Assembly: GCA_021018995.1 (NCBI GenBank)
Contig: CM037589.1
Coordinates: forward strand, 8,757,001-8,821,000
DNA: 64,000 bases
Reading direction: 5' to 3'
Source: Chloranthus sessilifolius
Lineage: Eukaryota > Streptophyta > Magnoliopsida > Chloranthales > Chloranthaceae
This document shows, in pieces, positions 1 through 11,530 of the stretch. Under the pieces are notes generated by a model. It ran no database searches. It was not told the origin of the DNA and worked only from the letters and a program-made list of their open reading frames with translations. Position 1 is the stretch's first letter. Every line of letters starts with the position of its first letter. Both the position numbers and the translations under genes were made by a program.

Positions 1-687
1 ATCTTGAAAAAAGGGCAGGTCGATGGTAACTGAATCGCCACATGTCACAGTGACTGAGAACCCCCGTGTCATGATGACTGAATATCGAGATAAACTCTGG
101 ACGATGGTGCCAGCTTGTCCACGTGTCATAGTAAAAGGGCGATAGTCAACGCTTAAAGGTGAAACCATGCATCGGTTTCCTGAAACCGTGTGCCAGTTTT
201 CTGAAACCACTGAGAGCCCATGTACTGTATTCTCCATAGGCCTCGAAATCCACCTCCCACTACATTTCCTTCTCTTTTTGAAAAAGACCAAAAGTTTCTT
301 TCTACCTCCTGGCATCACCTTCCTCTTGAGGCAAGACATCCTCTTTGTCTCCATCGGATCCCACCGACGAGGCGCAGTTGTCGGTGGCATCCAAACCTGC
401 CCACCAACCACCGCAGTTGTCGGTTGACAGGCAAGCATGATGTACGACGAAGCGACCACCATAGAACATCTCGACGATGTAAGATCTGGGTCCAAGCAAC
501 TCGCTTGAATCGGGTATTTAGCCGTCAACACCGATTATCTCCTCTCGCTGGAATCTTTGATACCCCCATCTACGAGCTATAGACGACAAAACTCATCAAT
601 AATTTTTCCATCTTCAAACTCAGCGATTGGAGAATGAGCGATCCAATCAGAACCCGAGGTACCTTGGAAGCCCGTCGGCGAGGACGA
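1..687. other. Region with no supported gene
   Basis: There are short open frames on both strands but none resembles a known family. The stretch is comparatively rich in G and C (about 360-860) and may be the downstream continuation of the minus-strand relic at 688-1842, since open minus-strand frames continue to about 570. I see no repeat ends or RNA gene. Confidence 0.3.
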
Positions 688-1842
688 CTACCACTGTTCC
701 CCCCTTCTATGAGACGGATTCGCGGACGAGCTCCCCTCCAGGCATCTCGCTGATGACCGACCGGGCCATTCCACCCGGTCCCAGACTGGTTCGATCTCCG
801 TTGAGACTTCTTTTGCGGTACCACAGAATACGTCTACGTTGGGGTTCCGGGACCCCAGGGTTTCATCGCCCGACTGTTGAGGGACGAGCACCCTCTCCGT
901 GAACGCCATTTCTATGAAGACCCTGAATTTTTGGTTGTCCACTCAGACCTCATAGCTTTTAGGGATGCGCTCCACTCGATCAACGACAATGAGAATCCGG
1001 GCAGCTTCCATGTCCTAGAGGTCCTCCATCCTGCGGTCAACCAGGATGAACCTACCACATCTATCTCCGAGATCCCCTTGAAGACTTCAGGGGACCATGC
1101 ATGGAGTGGTAGACCCAACACCCAAATCCAAACCCCTCCTCCCCACCGATGTAGATAAAAGGTCACCAACCGCTAGATCCCAAGTCCCACACTCAACTGG
1201 GATCCCATCAATGTGTAGCAGTTGTATGTGGCAGATGTCTCTTGCCGCCTCTTCCAATCGAAACCGCAGGATGAATTTTGTTTTTGTAATAGATGACAGG
1301 CTAGGCCTATTAGAGACCTCCCATGTAATTTGGACCAATCTGTGTAAATGGAACAATGTTAATGTATCTTTGTTTGTGTAAAGGATCACCCGATAATTAT
1401 GTAAATTTTTGGTGAGCGAGAGAATTTGCGGGGATTTGAAACTGAGCTGAGCAGTGCTGTCTCCCAGTTCCGGCAAGCTGGGAGCATTCCCATGAACGGC
1501 AGCAGAAGAGTTGCCTATCTCCCAAGTATCTCTCCCTCCTTTCTCCACCACCTCACCGAACGAGACCCCATTTTGTCGGGTGGCCGGATTTTTAATAGCA
1601 ATGTTTACCCGATAGAACTTTTTGCCGGCAATTGACCATCCCCGACGTAAATCGCGCATTTGTGCGCCATTGATGACTGTTTGTTTATTGCTTTCAGGCC
1701 GGGGGGTACGATCAGCAACAGACTTAACCATCACTCCCTCGGCTCTGGCCACATTGCACCCATGTCGATGACAAATCGACCGACGCCGGAAATTCACGTT
1801 CCGGCAGTGGCCACAAATCCAATCTCCCAATCGTAACACCAA
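688..1842 (-). pseudogene. Decayed ORF: RanBP2-like zinc finger plus DUF4283-like region
   Basis: Reading leftwards from 1842, a 251-codon frame opens with MVLRLGDWICGHCRNVNF. This resembles a RanBP2-type zinc finger (W-x-C-x2-C, then N-F, then two more cysteines), but the second pair is spaced CHRHGC rather than the usual C-x2-C. Around 1190-1290 the frame reads KFILRFRLEEAARD and HIDGIPVE, resembling the DUF4283 domain of plant LINE ORF1 proteins. The homology then shifts frame: VWIWVLGLPLHAWSPEVFK lies at about 1070-1130, and after another shift the word DNQKFRVFIEMAF lies near 900-940. At least two frameshifts and in-frame stops separate these pieces, so it is not a working gene. Known: DUF4283 is common in gag-like ORF1 proteins of plant retroelements. 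Inferred: a relic of a transposon-derived or transposon-captured gene. No reverse transcriptase was seen nearby. Confidence 0.45.
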
Positions 1843-2379
1843 GACAGGTCATGATGCTTCCATCTTCTCCAAGTTCTGACCACTACCTTTGGATTGACTC
1901 ATGATTGATATTAAATCAACATATGAGATGATTTTACTCTCCCTGAAAGACACTTGTTGCACTTTGATCTATGATTGATCACTTTGTCGGTACGGATCAC
2001 CTATATCCCAAACAATTTTGATGTTTAGGAAATGGATTTAGGGTCTAAGATTAAAATAGGGAATTAGAAAATAGGTTTAGAGGTACGGATTTACAAATTA
2101 GGGATTTGGAAATTAGAGTTCAGTTGATAAATTAAAGATTTAAAAAATTAGGGATATAGGGTTTAGGAAGATAGAGAGTAGAGAGAGAAATAAAGCCAGA
2201 GAGCATGAGAGAGAGAGAAAGTGAATACAGAGAGAGCGTGGGTGTTTTTAACTTAAAGGGGTTTTGGTATCGAAGATTTGATCTCTCTGCAACTAATGAT
2301 TTCCATCGCTAAATTTTCAGTTGCAGAAACCAAATCTCAGATTGTAATTTTTCAAACCCAAACTGAATTGTTTTCAACA

Positions 2380-2702
2380 GTTTCTTTATGGGGTCTGTAG
2401 TTATAACTTACGGGGCTCACAAGCTATAATGTGTGTCCGCCGTTGATCAGGTGTGTACACTGTAATTTCGAATTTTCTCTGTATTCGGTGATTTTGATGT
2501 TGTAAATAATAAATAGAAGGAATAGTAATAGAGTCGAAAATACACTGAACTAAGTGTGATTTTCTTATTGTGGACGTAGGCATCTTAGCCAAACCACTTT
2601 AAAATGTACGTTATTTCTTATGTTTTGTTTCCTCTTTCTTCTTTCTTCACGCAATACTTGCTTTTCTTTTGATCCGTGTGATTCCCTTTGCGCCAAATAT
2701 TT
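2380..2702 (+). repeat. Probable Ty1/copia LTR fragment
   Basis: The segment contains TGGACGTAGGCA at 2571-2582 followed by AGCCAAACCAC. This motif combination (GTGGACGTAGGC ... GAACCACGTAAA) is common near the 3' end of plant copia LTRs, and a similar one occurs in the copia LTR at about 20190-20230 in this window. No internal domain or partner LTR is visible next to it. It appears to be interrupted on the right by the TIR element that starts at 2706. The sequence upstream (1850-2380) is AT-rich with repeated GATTTAGGG-like words and a GA-rich patch near 2170-2240, and may be part of the same relic. Confidence 0.4.
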
Positions 2703-2705
2703 TAA

Positions 2706-4685
2706 GGCTGTGTTTAGGACCATGGATTTGGATTTGGGAATTTCAAATTCAGAATTTGAAATATTTGGATTTGCAAATCTCTTGTTTGGATGATTAAGCA
2801 TTGCCTTGAGATTTGGTCCAAAGATTTATAAATTGCCTTGAGATTTGGCCCAAGGATTTATAAATACTTCATTTGGCAATTTTTTTTATAAAAAGAATTT
2901 ACATTTAATTGGTTTCCTTCATTCTATGTAGGTAGGTATGCAAGTTTGGTATACCGAATCGAACCGAATCAGATTTTTTTCATTTTCGGTTCGGTATACC
3001 ACAAACCGAAATCGAACCAAAATATATCAGTATCGATTTTGGTACACCGAATTCCTCCAACACATAAACCGCTCCCGAACCGAAACCGAATTTTTGAACC
3101 GAAACCGAATTTTTTAGTGTTTGGTTCGGTTCGCATTGCTTCAATTAGGGTTTAAGGGAAAAACATAGAAAATTGGTACAACCAACAATTTCTTAATTCC
3201 ACTCAAGGTGCACTATACAAAGGTGGGCTACAAAAACAAAGACAAAAAAATGAAAAATCAAGGACGTGGGTGCAACCAACAATTTCCTGATTGCACCCAA
3301 AGTGCACTATACAAAGGTGGGTTGCAAAAACAGGAATAATAATATGAGATTTTTTTTTTAAAAAGGGCGCAACCACCAATTTCCTAGTTTCACACAAGGT
3401 GCACTGTACATGTTTGGCTGCAAAAAATAAAAGCAAAAAAATAAATAATAAATAATTTTGAAAAAGGTGCAACCAAAAAATTTTTTGGTTGCACTCAAGA
3501 GACAATGTACAAAGGGACAGCAAAAATAGAAATAAAAATTTGAAAATAATTGGAAATGGGTGCAACCAGCTGGTTGCACATGAGGTGCACTGTACAAAGG
3601 TGGGCTGCAAAAAATAGAAAGGACAAAAAAAGAAGTGAAAAAAAAATCGAAAATGGGTGCAATCAGGGCAACCAACAATTTCCTGATTGCACCCAAGGTA
3701 CACTGTACAAGGGTGGGTTGCAAAAATAGAAATAAAAAATAAAAAATAGAAAAAACTAGAAATGTGTGCAACTGACAATTTCTTGGTTGCAAGTGCACTG
3801 TACAAAGGTGGGTTGCAACGGCCATAAACTAGCCGTTGCAGCCCAACAGTCATAAACTAGTCGTTGCAGCCCAACGATTATTATGTATTGTCAAGATACA
3901 CTTATCAAATTTTGATTAAAGTCAAAATTTGAATAAAAGTCAAATTCTGACTAATAACAATGAGGCAATGTATTTTAAAGTTATAAATTAAACAATGATA
4001 GATATTTTTAATTATAATATTCCACTAATTAGAATTTATAACTTTTTATAGAAAATCAAACTTTGATAAGAAGTCAAACTTTGACCAAGGAAAAATTACA
4101 CTGATATGGTATAAATTTATATAGTAGTAGACTCTATCTATAAGCAAGTTTTCAGTTTGACTACAAATAATTTTTTTATAAAAGTCAAAGTTTGACCAAA
4201 AGTCAAAGTTGATTAATAAAATTGAGAACCCAATATCACATTATAGGTCAACATGATAGTATCTTTTTTTCGCTATCAAATTATAGGAGTCAGTTTAATA
4301 AAAAGTAAAATTTTAACTAAAAATCAAAGTTTGACCTTAAAGTCAACCTCTGACCCATGGTTGGGACGCCTCATGCCCAATCCAACCATATCGGTTAAGC
4401 TTAAAAATACTCGGCTCAAGTATCAGGTCGAATCGTACCTATGATAGCACTGGGTAACAACTTTTTGTTCACAAAACATAGCCAATCATATAATGGCGTA
4501 AGATTTGGATTTTCAAATGACGCCTTGGAGGTGTTATTTACAAATCCACTTTTTTACAATAAAGACATGAATTTCTAAATTCCGGTGGATTTACCAAATC
4601 CAAATCCAAACACAAAAAGGTGGAACCAATTGGTAGATTTAGATTTAGGAGATCCAAATCCAAATCCCCGTTTCCAAATGCAGCC
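2706..4685. mobile_element. Non-autonomous PIF/Harbinger-type TIR element, copy 1 (1980 bp)
   Basis: The left end reads GGCTGTGTTTAGGACCATGG and the right end, reverse-complemented, reads GGCTGCATTTGGAAACGGGG. Both continue into GGATTTGGATTTGG, giving an imperfect TIR of about 32 bp. TAA flanks both ends (2703-2705 and 4686-4688), the 3-bp target duplication typical of Harbinger/Tourist elements. No transposase is present. Inside are a GGTTCGGT/ACCGAACC-rich block (2946-3135), a tandem array of about 100-bp units (3172-3875), and one copy of a roughly 245-bp TCAAAGTTTGAC-rich unit (about 3940-4200). It shares its ends and layout with the element at 27601-29571. Confidence 0.75.
3172..3875. 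repeat. Tandem array of about seven ~95-110 bp units
   Basis: Each unit begins near a word like TGCAACCAACAATTTCCTG and contains GTGCACTGTACAAAGGTGGG and TTGCAAAAA, followed by an A-rich spacer of variable length. Seven units can be counted with starts near 3175, 3271, 3368, 3466, 3558, 3656 and 3766. Because stop codons are missing on the minus strand, the array creates a long artificial open frame (3203-3853) that is not a gene. The array is inside the Harbinger-type element copy 1 and is absent from copy 2. Confidence 0.75.
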
Positions 4686-4688
4686 TAA

Positions 4689-5190
4689 TAGCATTCATGA
4701 ATTTTTTCACAGGAATCGATTGCCAAAAATATAGGCCACAGGCACAAGGTTCATGCCTTATAATTTCTTGCATTTATGCCGATTAAACACATAAACATTA
4801 CGCGGTGATGTTCCTTGATGTTTTTGAATGGTGAAAATTGCCTAGAATGATATTATGTGTAAAACCAATCCATCGTCTCCCCAACCCTGAAAATCTCCCT
4901 CTTTTTATTCTCATGTGTCGATAGGCCATGGTTGATGGCTTTACACCAATTGGAGGCAATGTTCTAAAAATCAGTCGGGGCAGCAGCCCAGGCGGTTCGG
5001 GCCTCTGGACGCCCCGATTTAGGCCGGGGCGTCCCCCAGGGCAGACCTGATTTGGGACAGCCGCCCCTCCCCATTCCCCATTTAAAAAAAAATTTGATTT
5101 TTTTTTTCCTGGGAGCGATTATTTGACAGATTTTAAAAGGGCTCTTGCACTTGGAAAGTTGGCCCTTGCACCAACTTTAAAGAGAGACTT
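4689..5190. other. Intergenic, no gene seen; GC-rich patch
   Basis: This is mostly AT-rich sequence. A GC-rich patch at 4960-5080 is built from words such as GGCCGGGGCG and CAGCCCAGGCGG, resembling degenerate plant repeats of the GGCGGCC kind. No open frame of note. Confidence 0.35.
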
Positions 5191-5214
5191 GGTATTTAAG
5201 GGACATGTGACATG

Positions 5215-5545
5215 CGATGTGAAGACCATTGATGGCGTCAGATCAGATGACGGAGGTCGTGTTTCACCCCGATATTCTACACAATAGATCTTGAGATCAT
5301 AGTACATCTATCAGATTGTCAATTTTTTATTCCATGTGTCAGATTCTCAGAAAATGGTCCTAAATTTACGTAATCACGTTTGAGCATGATGTATGTCATA
5401 TGATTCAAGGGCCATGTTTTGGGGATCTTTGACACATGGAATCAAGTACTGACCGTATGATTGGTGCGCCATGATCTCAAGATCTAGTGTGTGGGAAATT
5501 GGGCTGAAACATGATCACCATCATCTGATTCGAAGCAATGAATGG
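5215..5545. mobile_element. Foldback MITE (ATAGATCTTGAGATCAT family), copy
   Basis: The two arms are inverted: ACACAATAGATCTTGAGATC near 5279-5298 pairs with GATCTCAAGATCTAGTGTGT near 5470-5490, and GATTCCATGTGTCA-like words pair further in. The outer arms share TCAGATGATGG/CCATCATCTGA. No coding capacity. It belongs to the same family as the copies at 14078, 16975, 26310, 27196 and 30330. Confidence 0.6.
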
Positions 5546-7060
5546 TTTCCAAGGTGTCTGGGCACAAACAGAGGTACCTAAGAAAAATGTGGATGTTCTT
5601 AAGTGGAATTAGAAGCAAATAAGCAAATAACTCTTCTTGGATGCAATTAATATAACCTTAAGTTATACATTGGGTGCAAATAACGCAAATAGTCCATCCT
5701 AAGTTGTAGGGTGAAAATAACAGCACAAGAAAAGGGGTTGCAAATAAAATCAGCCTAAATTAAAAACTATAACCCCACACTTCTCAGGCAATTGCGGCAC
5801 TCCGGCGATGGCTCCCTGACGACAACCCTCCGGCGATGGCCGTCGGGCGACGACGAGGTGAGTTTTTTTTTTTTTTTCGTCCTCTAATTTTTTTTTTCTT
5901 CTTCCTCAATTTTTTTTTCTTCTTCCTCCTCTAAGCAATGAGCACAACTCAATCGTGAACACTTTTTTGTGTTTTTTGGCAACTAAGTAGTGATGCCAGT
6001 GAGCACAACTCTTTTTTTTTTGTTCTTCCTCCTATTTTGACAAGTGGCATAGAAAAATTGGTATATATATATATATATATATATGGGATTGAAATTTGGT
6101 TATAAGTCCCCAAAATATGTGATAGGGAATTGAAATTTGGTTTTAAGTCCTCAAAATATGTGTATCTTTAGATCTTTCATTCCTTTCATGATTTGACCAT
6201 CAAAAGTTACATTGTAATCTAAGCTCCCATAAAGGTGAGGTGGGTAAATGTCCTGTAGGCTTTTGATTGGATTGGCTCTCCCTCCAAGAGCCTTGAAATC
6301 CTTGAATCCTTTGATTTTTAAATTTTATCATGATCTGGACATGTCAAAGAGGCATATTGTAATCCAAGGTCCTTAGAGGGTAGATAGGTGGCGTGAGGGC
6401 CTTCTAATCAGATTGGCACACTCTCTAAGCGCCTTGAAATTTGTAAATTCTTTATATCTTCCCACTTTTGCATGATTTGTGCTATTCAAAATAGGCATAA
6501 TGTAATCCAAAGCACCCAAAGTGTGTCCTGGGATCCTCTGATCAACTTAACACACCCTCTAAGAGTTCTAAAATGGACGAAAGTCATAGACCATTATAGC
6601 TTTTGTGATTCCAAACATGGCATTAGAGCGTGTTAGGATCCAAAACACGAGTAGGGTGAGGAGTGCATCAGAGCACATTGATTGATGGGCTTGTATACCT
6701 TTAAAATCCTTGGATTTTAGGATTTAGCGACTTTTCTCAATGCACATTTCATTTTGTTCATTCAGCTACTCCATCAAAACGTGCTCCTCCTCTTTTCACG
6801 ATTCAGTAAAGATCCTAGCGACTCCATCAAAACATGTTCCTGGCGTACCTAAGGGTAACAAAGACATTACCTTAGCTAAAAAGCATGCTGATAAATTATA
6901 TAATATTTTAATAAATTATATAATAATAAGTTATATTTTTATAAATTATAAGTTAGAAAAAAAAAGTTAAAGTTAAAATAAAAAAAGCTAATACACTATA
7001 ATGTTGTATAAGATTTATAACAAATTCAAACCATTTAAAACCCCTTTGAAGGCCTTTTAA
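5546..7060. other. Intergenic stretch with degenerate tandem repeats
   Basis: No gene was recognised. A (TA)n run lies at 6061-6084, and GGGATTGAAATTTGGTT-type words are duplicated at about 6085-6170. From about 6180 to 6580 a 150-190 bp unit recurs three times: each copy carries a version of TGTAATCCAAG, a CTCTAAGAGCCTTGAAAT-like word, and CATGATTTG. A short GC-rich patch at 5795-5860 (CTCCGGCGATGGC twice) stands out from the AT-rich surroundings. Confidence 0.4.
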
Positions 7061-7069
7061 AACCCGTTT

Positions 7070-7270
7070 TTTAGAGAGAGAGAGAGAGGCTACACTTCTC
7101 CAAAGTCCATCCAAACTCTCTCTCTCTCTCTCTCTCTGCTCCATCGCAAACCCTAGACACAACTCCCATCGCATGCAGCGCCGAAACGAAAGAAGAACAA
7201 GAAGTGCACGGGTACACTCTTTCTCTTCCTCTCTCTCTCTCTCTCTCCCTATCTCGCTAGATTCTCCGTT
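7070..7270 (+). promoter_or_regulatory. Possible promoter-proximal / 5' leader region of the KH gene (CT-rich)
   Basis: There are two CT runs (about 7118-7138 and 7228-7250) around ATCGCATGCAGCGCCGAAACG. Y-patch and CT-repeat leaders are common just around plant transcription starts. The KH gene's coding start is in an exon that begins after an acceptor at 9664, so an upstream non-coding exon is expected somewhere to the left, and this is the best candidate by composition. No direct evidence joins the two. Confidence 0.25.
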
Positions 7271-8087
7271 TTTTAATTTTTTGGGGATTCTCTACAAATT
7301 TTTGTGCTTAGAGTAGGATCAATTGAAAAAAATTATAAAATTTTTGTGCACAATAAACTGCACAGATTTTTCTAAGCTGTCGGATTCTCTACAAATTATT
7401 GTGCACAAGCCACAAATTTTTAGCTCCCAGTTTTCTGCACAAATTGGGTGGTAAAACTTGCACATGCTACAATTTTTTTGCACATGCCACAAATTTGTGG
7501 CATGGGACATTTTTTTTTCAATATGTTATTTCTGGGATCTATGGCTTGTTATTTCAACAAAAAATAAATTAAAATTTGCATTGATATGGTGTGCACAATT
7601 TTTTTTGGGTTATTTTTAATGTGCATATATTTTTTGGTTGTTTTTAACGTGCATATATTTTTTGGCTATATGCACATTACTTTTTTAATGTTTTGGCACT
7701 TTTTTAATGTATATTTTACTTATACTTGCTCAAGTTGGGATTTGCGAATTTAGTAAGGTTTCACATTTCATAATTAATATTTGCTCTCTATTTATTGATA
7801 TTTGTTTACGCCCGATTAATTTGTTGAATTTTTTTTCGTCCTCTAGAAAAAATATAGAAATTAAAAAATAGTAAAAATCTGAAAAAATAAATATTAATGA
7901 TTAATAAATAAAAATTATTTTTTAAATTATTTTTAAAAATAGTAAATGGCCTCGTCATGGCATGGTGAGCTTCTTTGCCATGACCTTGCCATAGCGCCTT
8001 AACTAACCTTGAAAAGCATGAAGCTAACCTACAGAAAAAAAAATATTTTTTGTGGTTTTGCCCCCTTAAGAGTTGCCTTGCTAGTCT

Positions 8088-8290
8088 TATGGGTGGGATG
8101 CCTCGGTATGAGTACCACACCTTCAAGTCATAAGATGTTGAGGCATAATAATTGGTTGCCTACAATGATTACTTGATTTTCTCGTTTTTATGGGTGGGAT
8201 GCCTCAGTATGAGTACCACACCTTCACGCCATAAAGATGTTGAGGCATAAATAATTGGTTGCCTACAATGATTACTTTCTTTCTCGTTTT
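8088..8290. repeat. Tandem duplication, two ~100-bp copies
   Basis: Copies begin at 8088 and 8188. Both read TTATGGGTGGGATGCCTC, then GAGTACCACACCTTCA, then TTGAGGCATAA and TTGGTTGCCTACAATGATTAC. They differ at only a few positions, so the duplication is recent compared with the surrounding repeats. Confidence 0.85.
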
Positions 8291-8867
8291 TTACCCCCAT
8301 TGTCATTGCCCTCTGCATACGCTTGGTTTTTTTCAAATTGGCATCTTCCTCGTCAGTTCCCAAAACCTTTACGTATTTTTCCTCATTCTCATGGGAAAAA
8401 AAAAAATTTAGTGAGTTGAAGCAGTTTACCACTTCCAGCTGAGGTTTCTGTTCCCCATGTGAGCCTCAAATCCATTACCTGAGCGATCGCCTATAATTCA
8501 GTACTCATTGAGATACCCGAGTGCCCACCTAGGCTTAGTAACTAGTAAGGTTTAGGTAACCTTAGCCTAGGTAATTTCCCATGACAACCTTGGTCACAGT
8601 TAAATTTCTTTTTCATTATGTCGGGTTTTTGTACATGCTAGAGGCTATTTCTTTGAAAATTTGGTGCTGTATGTTTTTCTGGAATGTTATTTCTGTTGTT
8701 TTTGGACCTTCCAAATCTTTGTTTGTTATGTAAATAAATCAAATTTGCTCCTATGCAATGTTTTTTCATTTGCTTCCCAATTACCTTTATCTTTTCAGTT
8801 GCACGCTATTTTCAATTTTTCTTGCGAATTCGTGATCTGCATTCTGCCTATATGAGCAAGGCAGCAA

Positions 8868-9098
8868 ATTCGGTATCGGTCTCGGGTATCAGTTTACCGA
8901 GGACCGATATGACTCGGCTGTTACCAGATACGTATCAGCCTTTTTTTTTTGAAAAAAAAGAAGAAAATCCACGTCTCGGCTGAAACCGAGACATATCGGC
9001 CGATACGGTATCCGATACCCGAGTTGGGATACCAATACGTATTGGTTTGCCGAGACACCGATATGTATCGGTATTGGCCGATTTTTGAAATCATGTAT
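8868..9098. repeat. CGATAC/TATCGG-rich dispersed repeat, copy 1
   Basis: Dense short palindromic words such as TATCGGCCGATAC, CCGATACCCGAG and CCGAGACATATCGG fill about 230 bp, split by a T/A-rich spacer (8940-8970). The two halves are roughly inverted. Similar sequence occurs at 30085-30155 and 58450-58690. It creates spurious open frames on both strands. I recognise no coding function; it is probably a small non-autonomous element. Confidence 0.6.
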
Positions 9099-9286
9099 AG
9101 GAGACGCTTGTCTATCAGCAGTTCCTTTGGCAGCATTTACCAAAGTCGAAATGTACCTAATACGTACTTTCCAGTTTACTTGACTTCAAGCTCAATGTGC
9201 TTCTACTGATCTCATTAGATTTTTTCAATTGTATTACTTTTGTGTTTGTACATTCAGGAGACATTATCTATGATATTCTGTTGCCA

Positions 9287-9530
9287 AGTTCAAGGGAGAT
9301 TCACAATAGTCCATTTTATGGGGCTTTTTTATTTTTTTTATTTACAATGGTTCATATTTGTGGGGCTCTTTTAGTTTTTTAAGAATATGAAAATAAACTT
9401 GATTGATTTTATAATATACAATTGGTTTCTTAATTGGTTACAATAGTCCATTTTATGGGGCCGTTTCATTTTTTTAGAACATGAAAATAAACTTGATTGA
9501 GTTTATAATGTATAATTTAGCTTGAATTCC
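9287..9530. repeat. Tandem duplication, two ~125-bp copies
   Basis: CACAATAGTCCATTTTATGGGG (near 9302-9322) recurs as ACAATAGTCCATTTTATGGGG (near 9440-9461). Each is followed by ATGAAAATAAACTTGATTGA and TTTATAAT. It lies just upstream of the KH gene's first recognised exon. Confidence 0.7.
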
Positions 9531-9664
9531 TTCTTTTTTTCCCTTCTCAAATGTCAAATTATAATAGTTACATTTTATTTGTTGATGAAATGATCAATAC
9601 AAAAGGTCATTGGCATGGCTATACTCCATTTCCATTAGCCTCACTACTTGTTTCTGTAATTCAG

Positions 9665-9705
9665 GAGGTGCTTCCTATTTCATCAATTACATTGGGTGTG
9701 CTAGT
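9665..9705 (+). other. Probable 5' UTR part of KH-gene exon
   Basis: A strong acceptor (TTTCTGTAATTCAG, ending 9664) precedes the short segment leading to the ATG at 9706. This suggests an intron in the 5' UTR, with the leader exon further upstream. The frame upstream of 9706 stays open to 9610, but homology to the family begins only after the ATG. Confidence 0.5.
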
Positions 9706-10841
9706 ATGGTTAAGAATGGCAAAAGATTCCGCCCACAGAGGGATAGCGACGATGATGGAAAATACCAGAAGAGAAGAGTGAACAACAAAGACGACTCAGG
9801 TAGCGGGGAACTGGTTGTGTACCGCATACTTTGCCCAGGTAGAATTATCGGAAGTCTCATCGGTAAGAGTGGAAAGGTTATAAATTCACTGAGGCAAGAT
9901 ACTCATGCAAGAATCAAGGTTGTTGATCCTTTTCCTGGTGTGGATGAGAGGATTGTAACTATATACTGCTTTGTTAAGGACAAAGATGATACCGAGGTTG
10001 ATGAGTATGACAGCCGTGTTCCTCTTTGCCCTGCTCAGGATGCGCTTCTGAAGGTCCATTCAGCAATAGTTAACGCCATGTCTGCTGTTGGTGATTCTGA
10101 CAAGAGAAATAAAGAGGAGGCCCATATTCTTGTTCCAAGTAGCCAAGCAGCAAATGTTATTGGTAAATCTGGAAGTACTATTAAGAAATTGAGAAACAAG
10201 ACGGAAGCAAACATCAAGGTTACACCTAAGGATCCCAATGATCCTGCACATTCCTGTGCCATGAGTTTTGACAACTTTGTTCGGGTAAATTTTTAGTTTA
10301 TTTAACCATTTACCAATGTTCTGAGTATAAGATTGGAAATCAAATTCATATGAGGTTGCTTTTAATTGAATCATGGATCATTGAGTTTTTTATGTTGTTG
10401 GAACTAAATAAAAATGTGAACTTAAAATCAGAAAATAATATTTGACAAATTTTATGTAGAATTGAACTATCGAAAAATTGAAGCATTCATGCACTGTTAA
10501 GGATTCACTCTTCATAAAAAAATAAAAATAGAATAACTCTTAGAAGGCTATTTAAAATTTCATCCATTAATACTGAAACTAAGTTGACAACTATGAGCGG
10601 TGTGTAAGAGTGCTGAGGTTTGGGCTTTGAATCTGTATCTTCAGTAGGTAATGTTAGGAATAGTTGAGATATTGTGAGGTGTGTATGCCAAAGTTTATGT
10701 TTTTGTTTTAGAGTCTCTGCACCTATTTGACTTTCAAAGTAATGAAAACAGTAAAAAGGTGTGGCTTGTATGGTTAGAAAATCGGGGTGATACAAATTTA
10801 AACAAATCTTGCTAAATGTTGTGTCTATTTATAATTTATGT

Positions 10842-10910
<69 letters not shown>

Positions 10911-11451
10911 AAATCAAAAATAGAAACTCATGAGAAGGGAGAAAGAAGAAAATGGCATGGAATTTTAGCCTATTTTAGAGTTCCTTCTCACATACAAAAG
11001 CTTTCTAGTTCAGTCACCATCCAGGCAAGCTGCGTGTTAGTTTGCAGATTGCGTCAATTGGTGCCTACATTTTTTCTGATATCATTTTTGTGAAATTTCA
11101 AGTCAATAAAAAGATACACACCAATCAATATATATAGACAGTCATGAGTTTCTTCCCCCTCTTATCACACTGAGAGGGGATTCGTTCTTCATTTCAATTC
11201 AATTGGTGCATACAATAAATTAGCCAATTCAGCAGTTTTATGTTCAATTTCTCGTCGCGTCAATTCTCATCAGTATGACGATTTCCCCCTTCCGCATCTT
11301 GATCCACTAGTGGACATAGAGTTTACAACCTGCTGTCTTTTATGGATGGATTCTATGCTTACAGTCAGAGGTTGATGGCTGCCATACTCATTTTGATCTC
11401 TTTTATGACTTGTTGTTCTGTTGGATGTATATAACCGTATACACTTTTGTG

Positions 11452-11530
<79 letters not shown>

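Noticed and set aside
167-902. Several overlapping 80-120 codon frames on both strands near the left edge
   Set aside because: No family motif, overlapping in conflicting frames, and the GC-richer composition alone explains their length.
3203-3853. A 216-codon minus-strand open frame
   Set aside because: It is produced by the ~100-bp tandem array; the protein is low-complexity and repeats with the DNA unit.
8868-9209. Overlapping frames on both strands in the CGATAC repeat
   Set aside because: Near-palindromic repeats give similar frames on both strands; no conserved domain.
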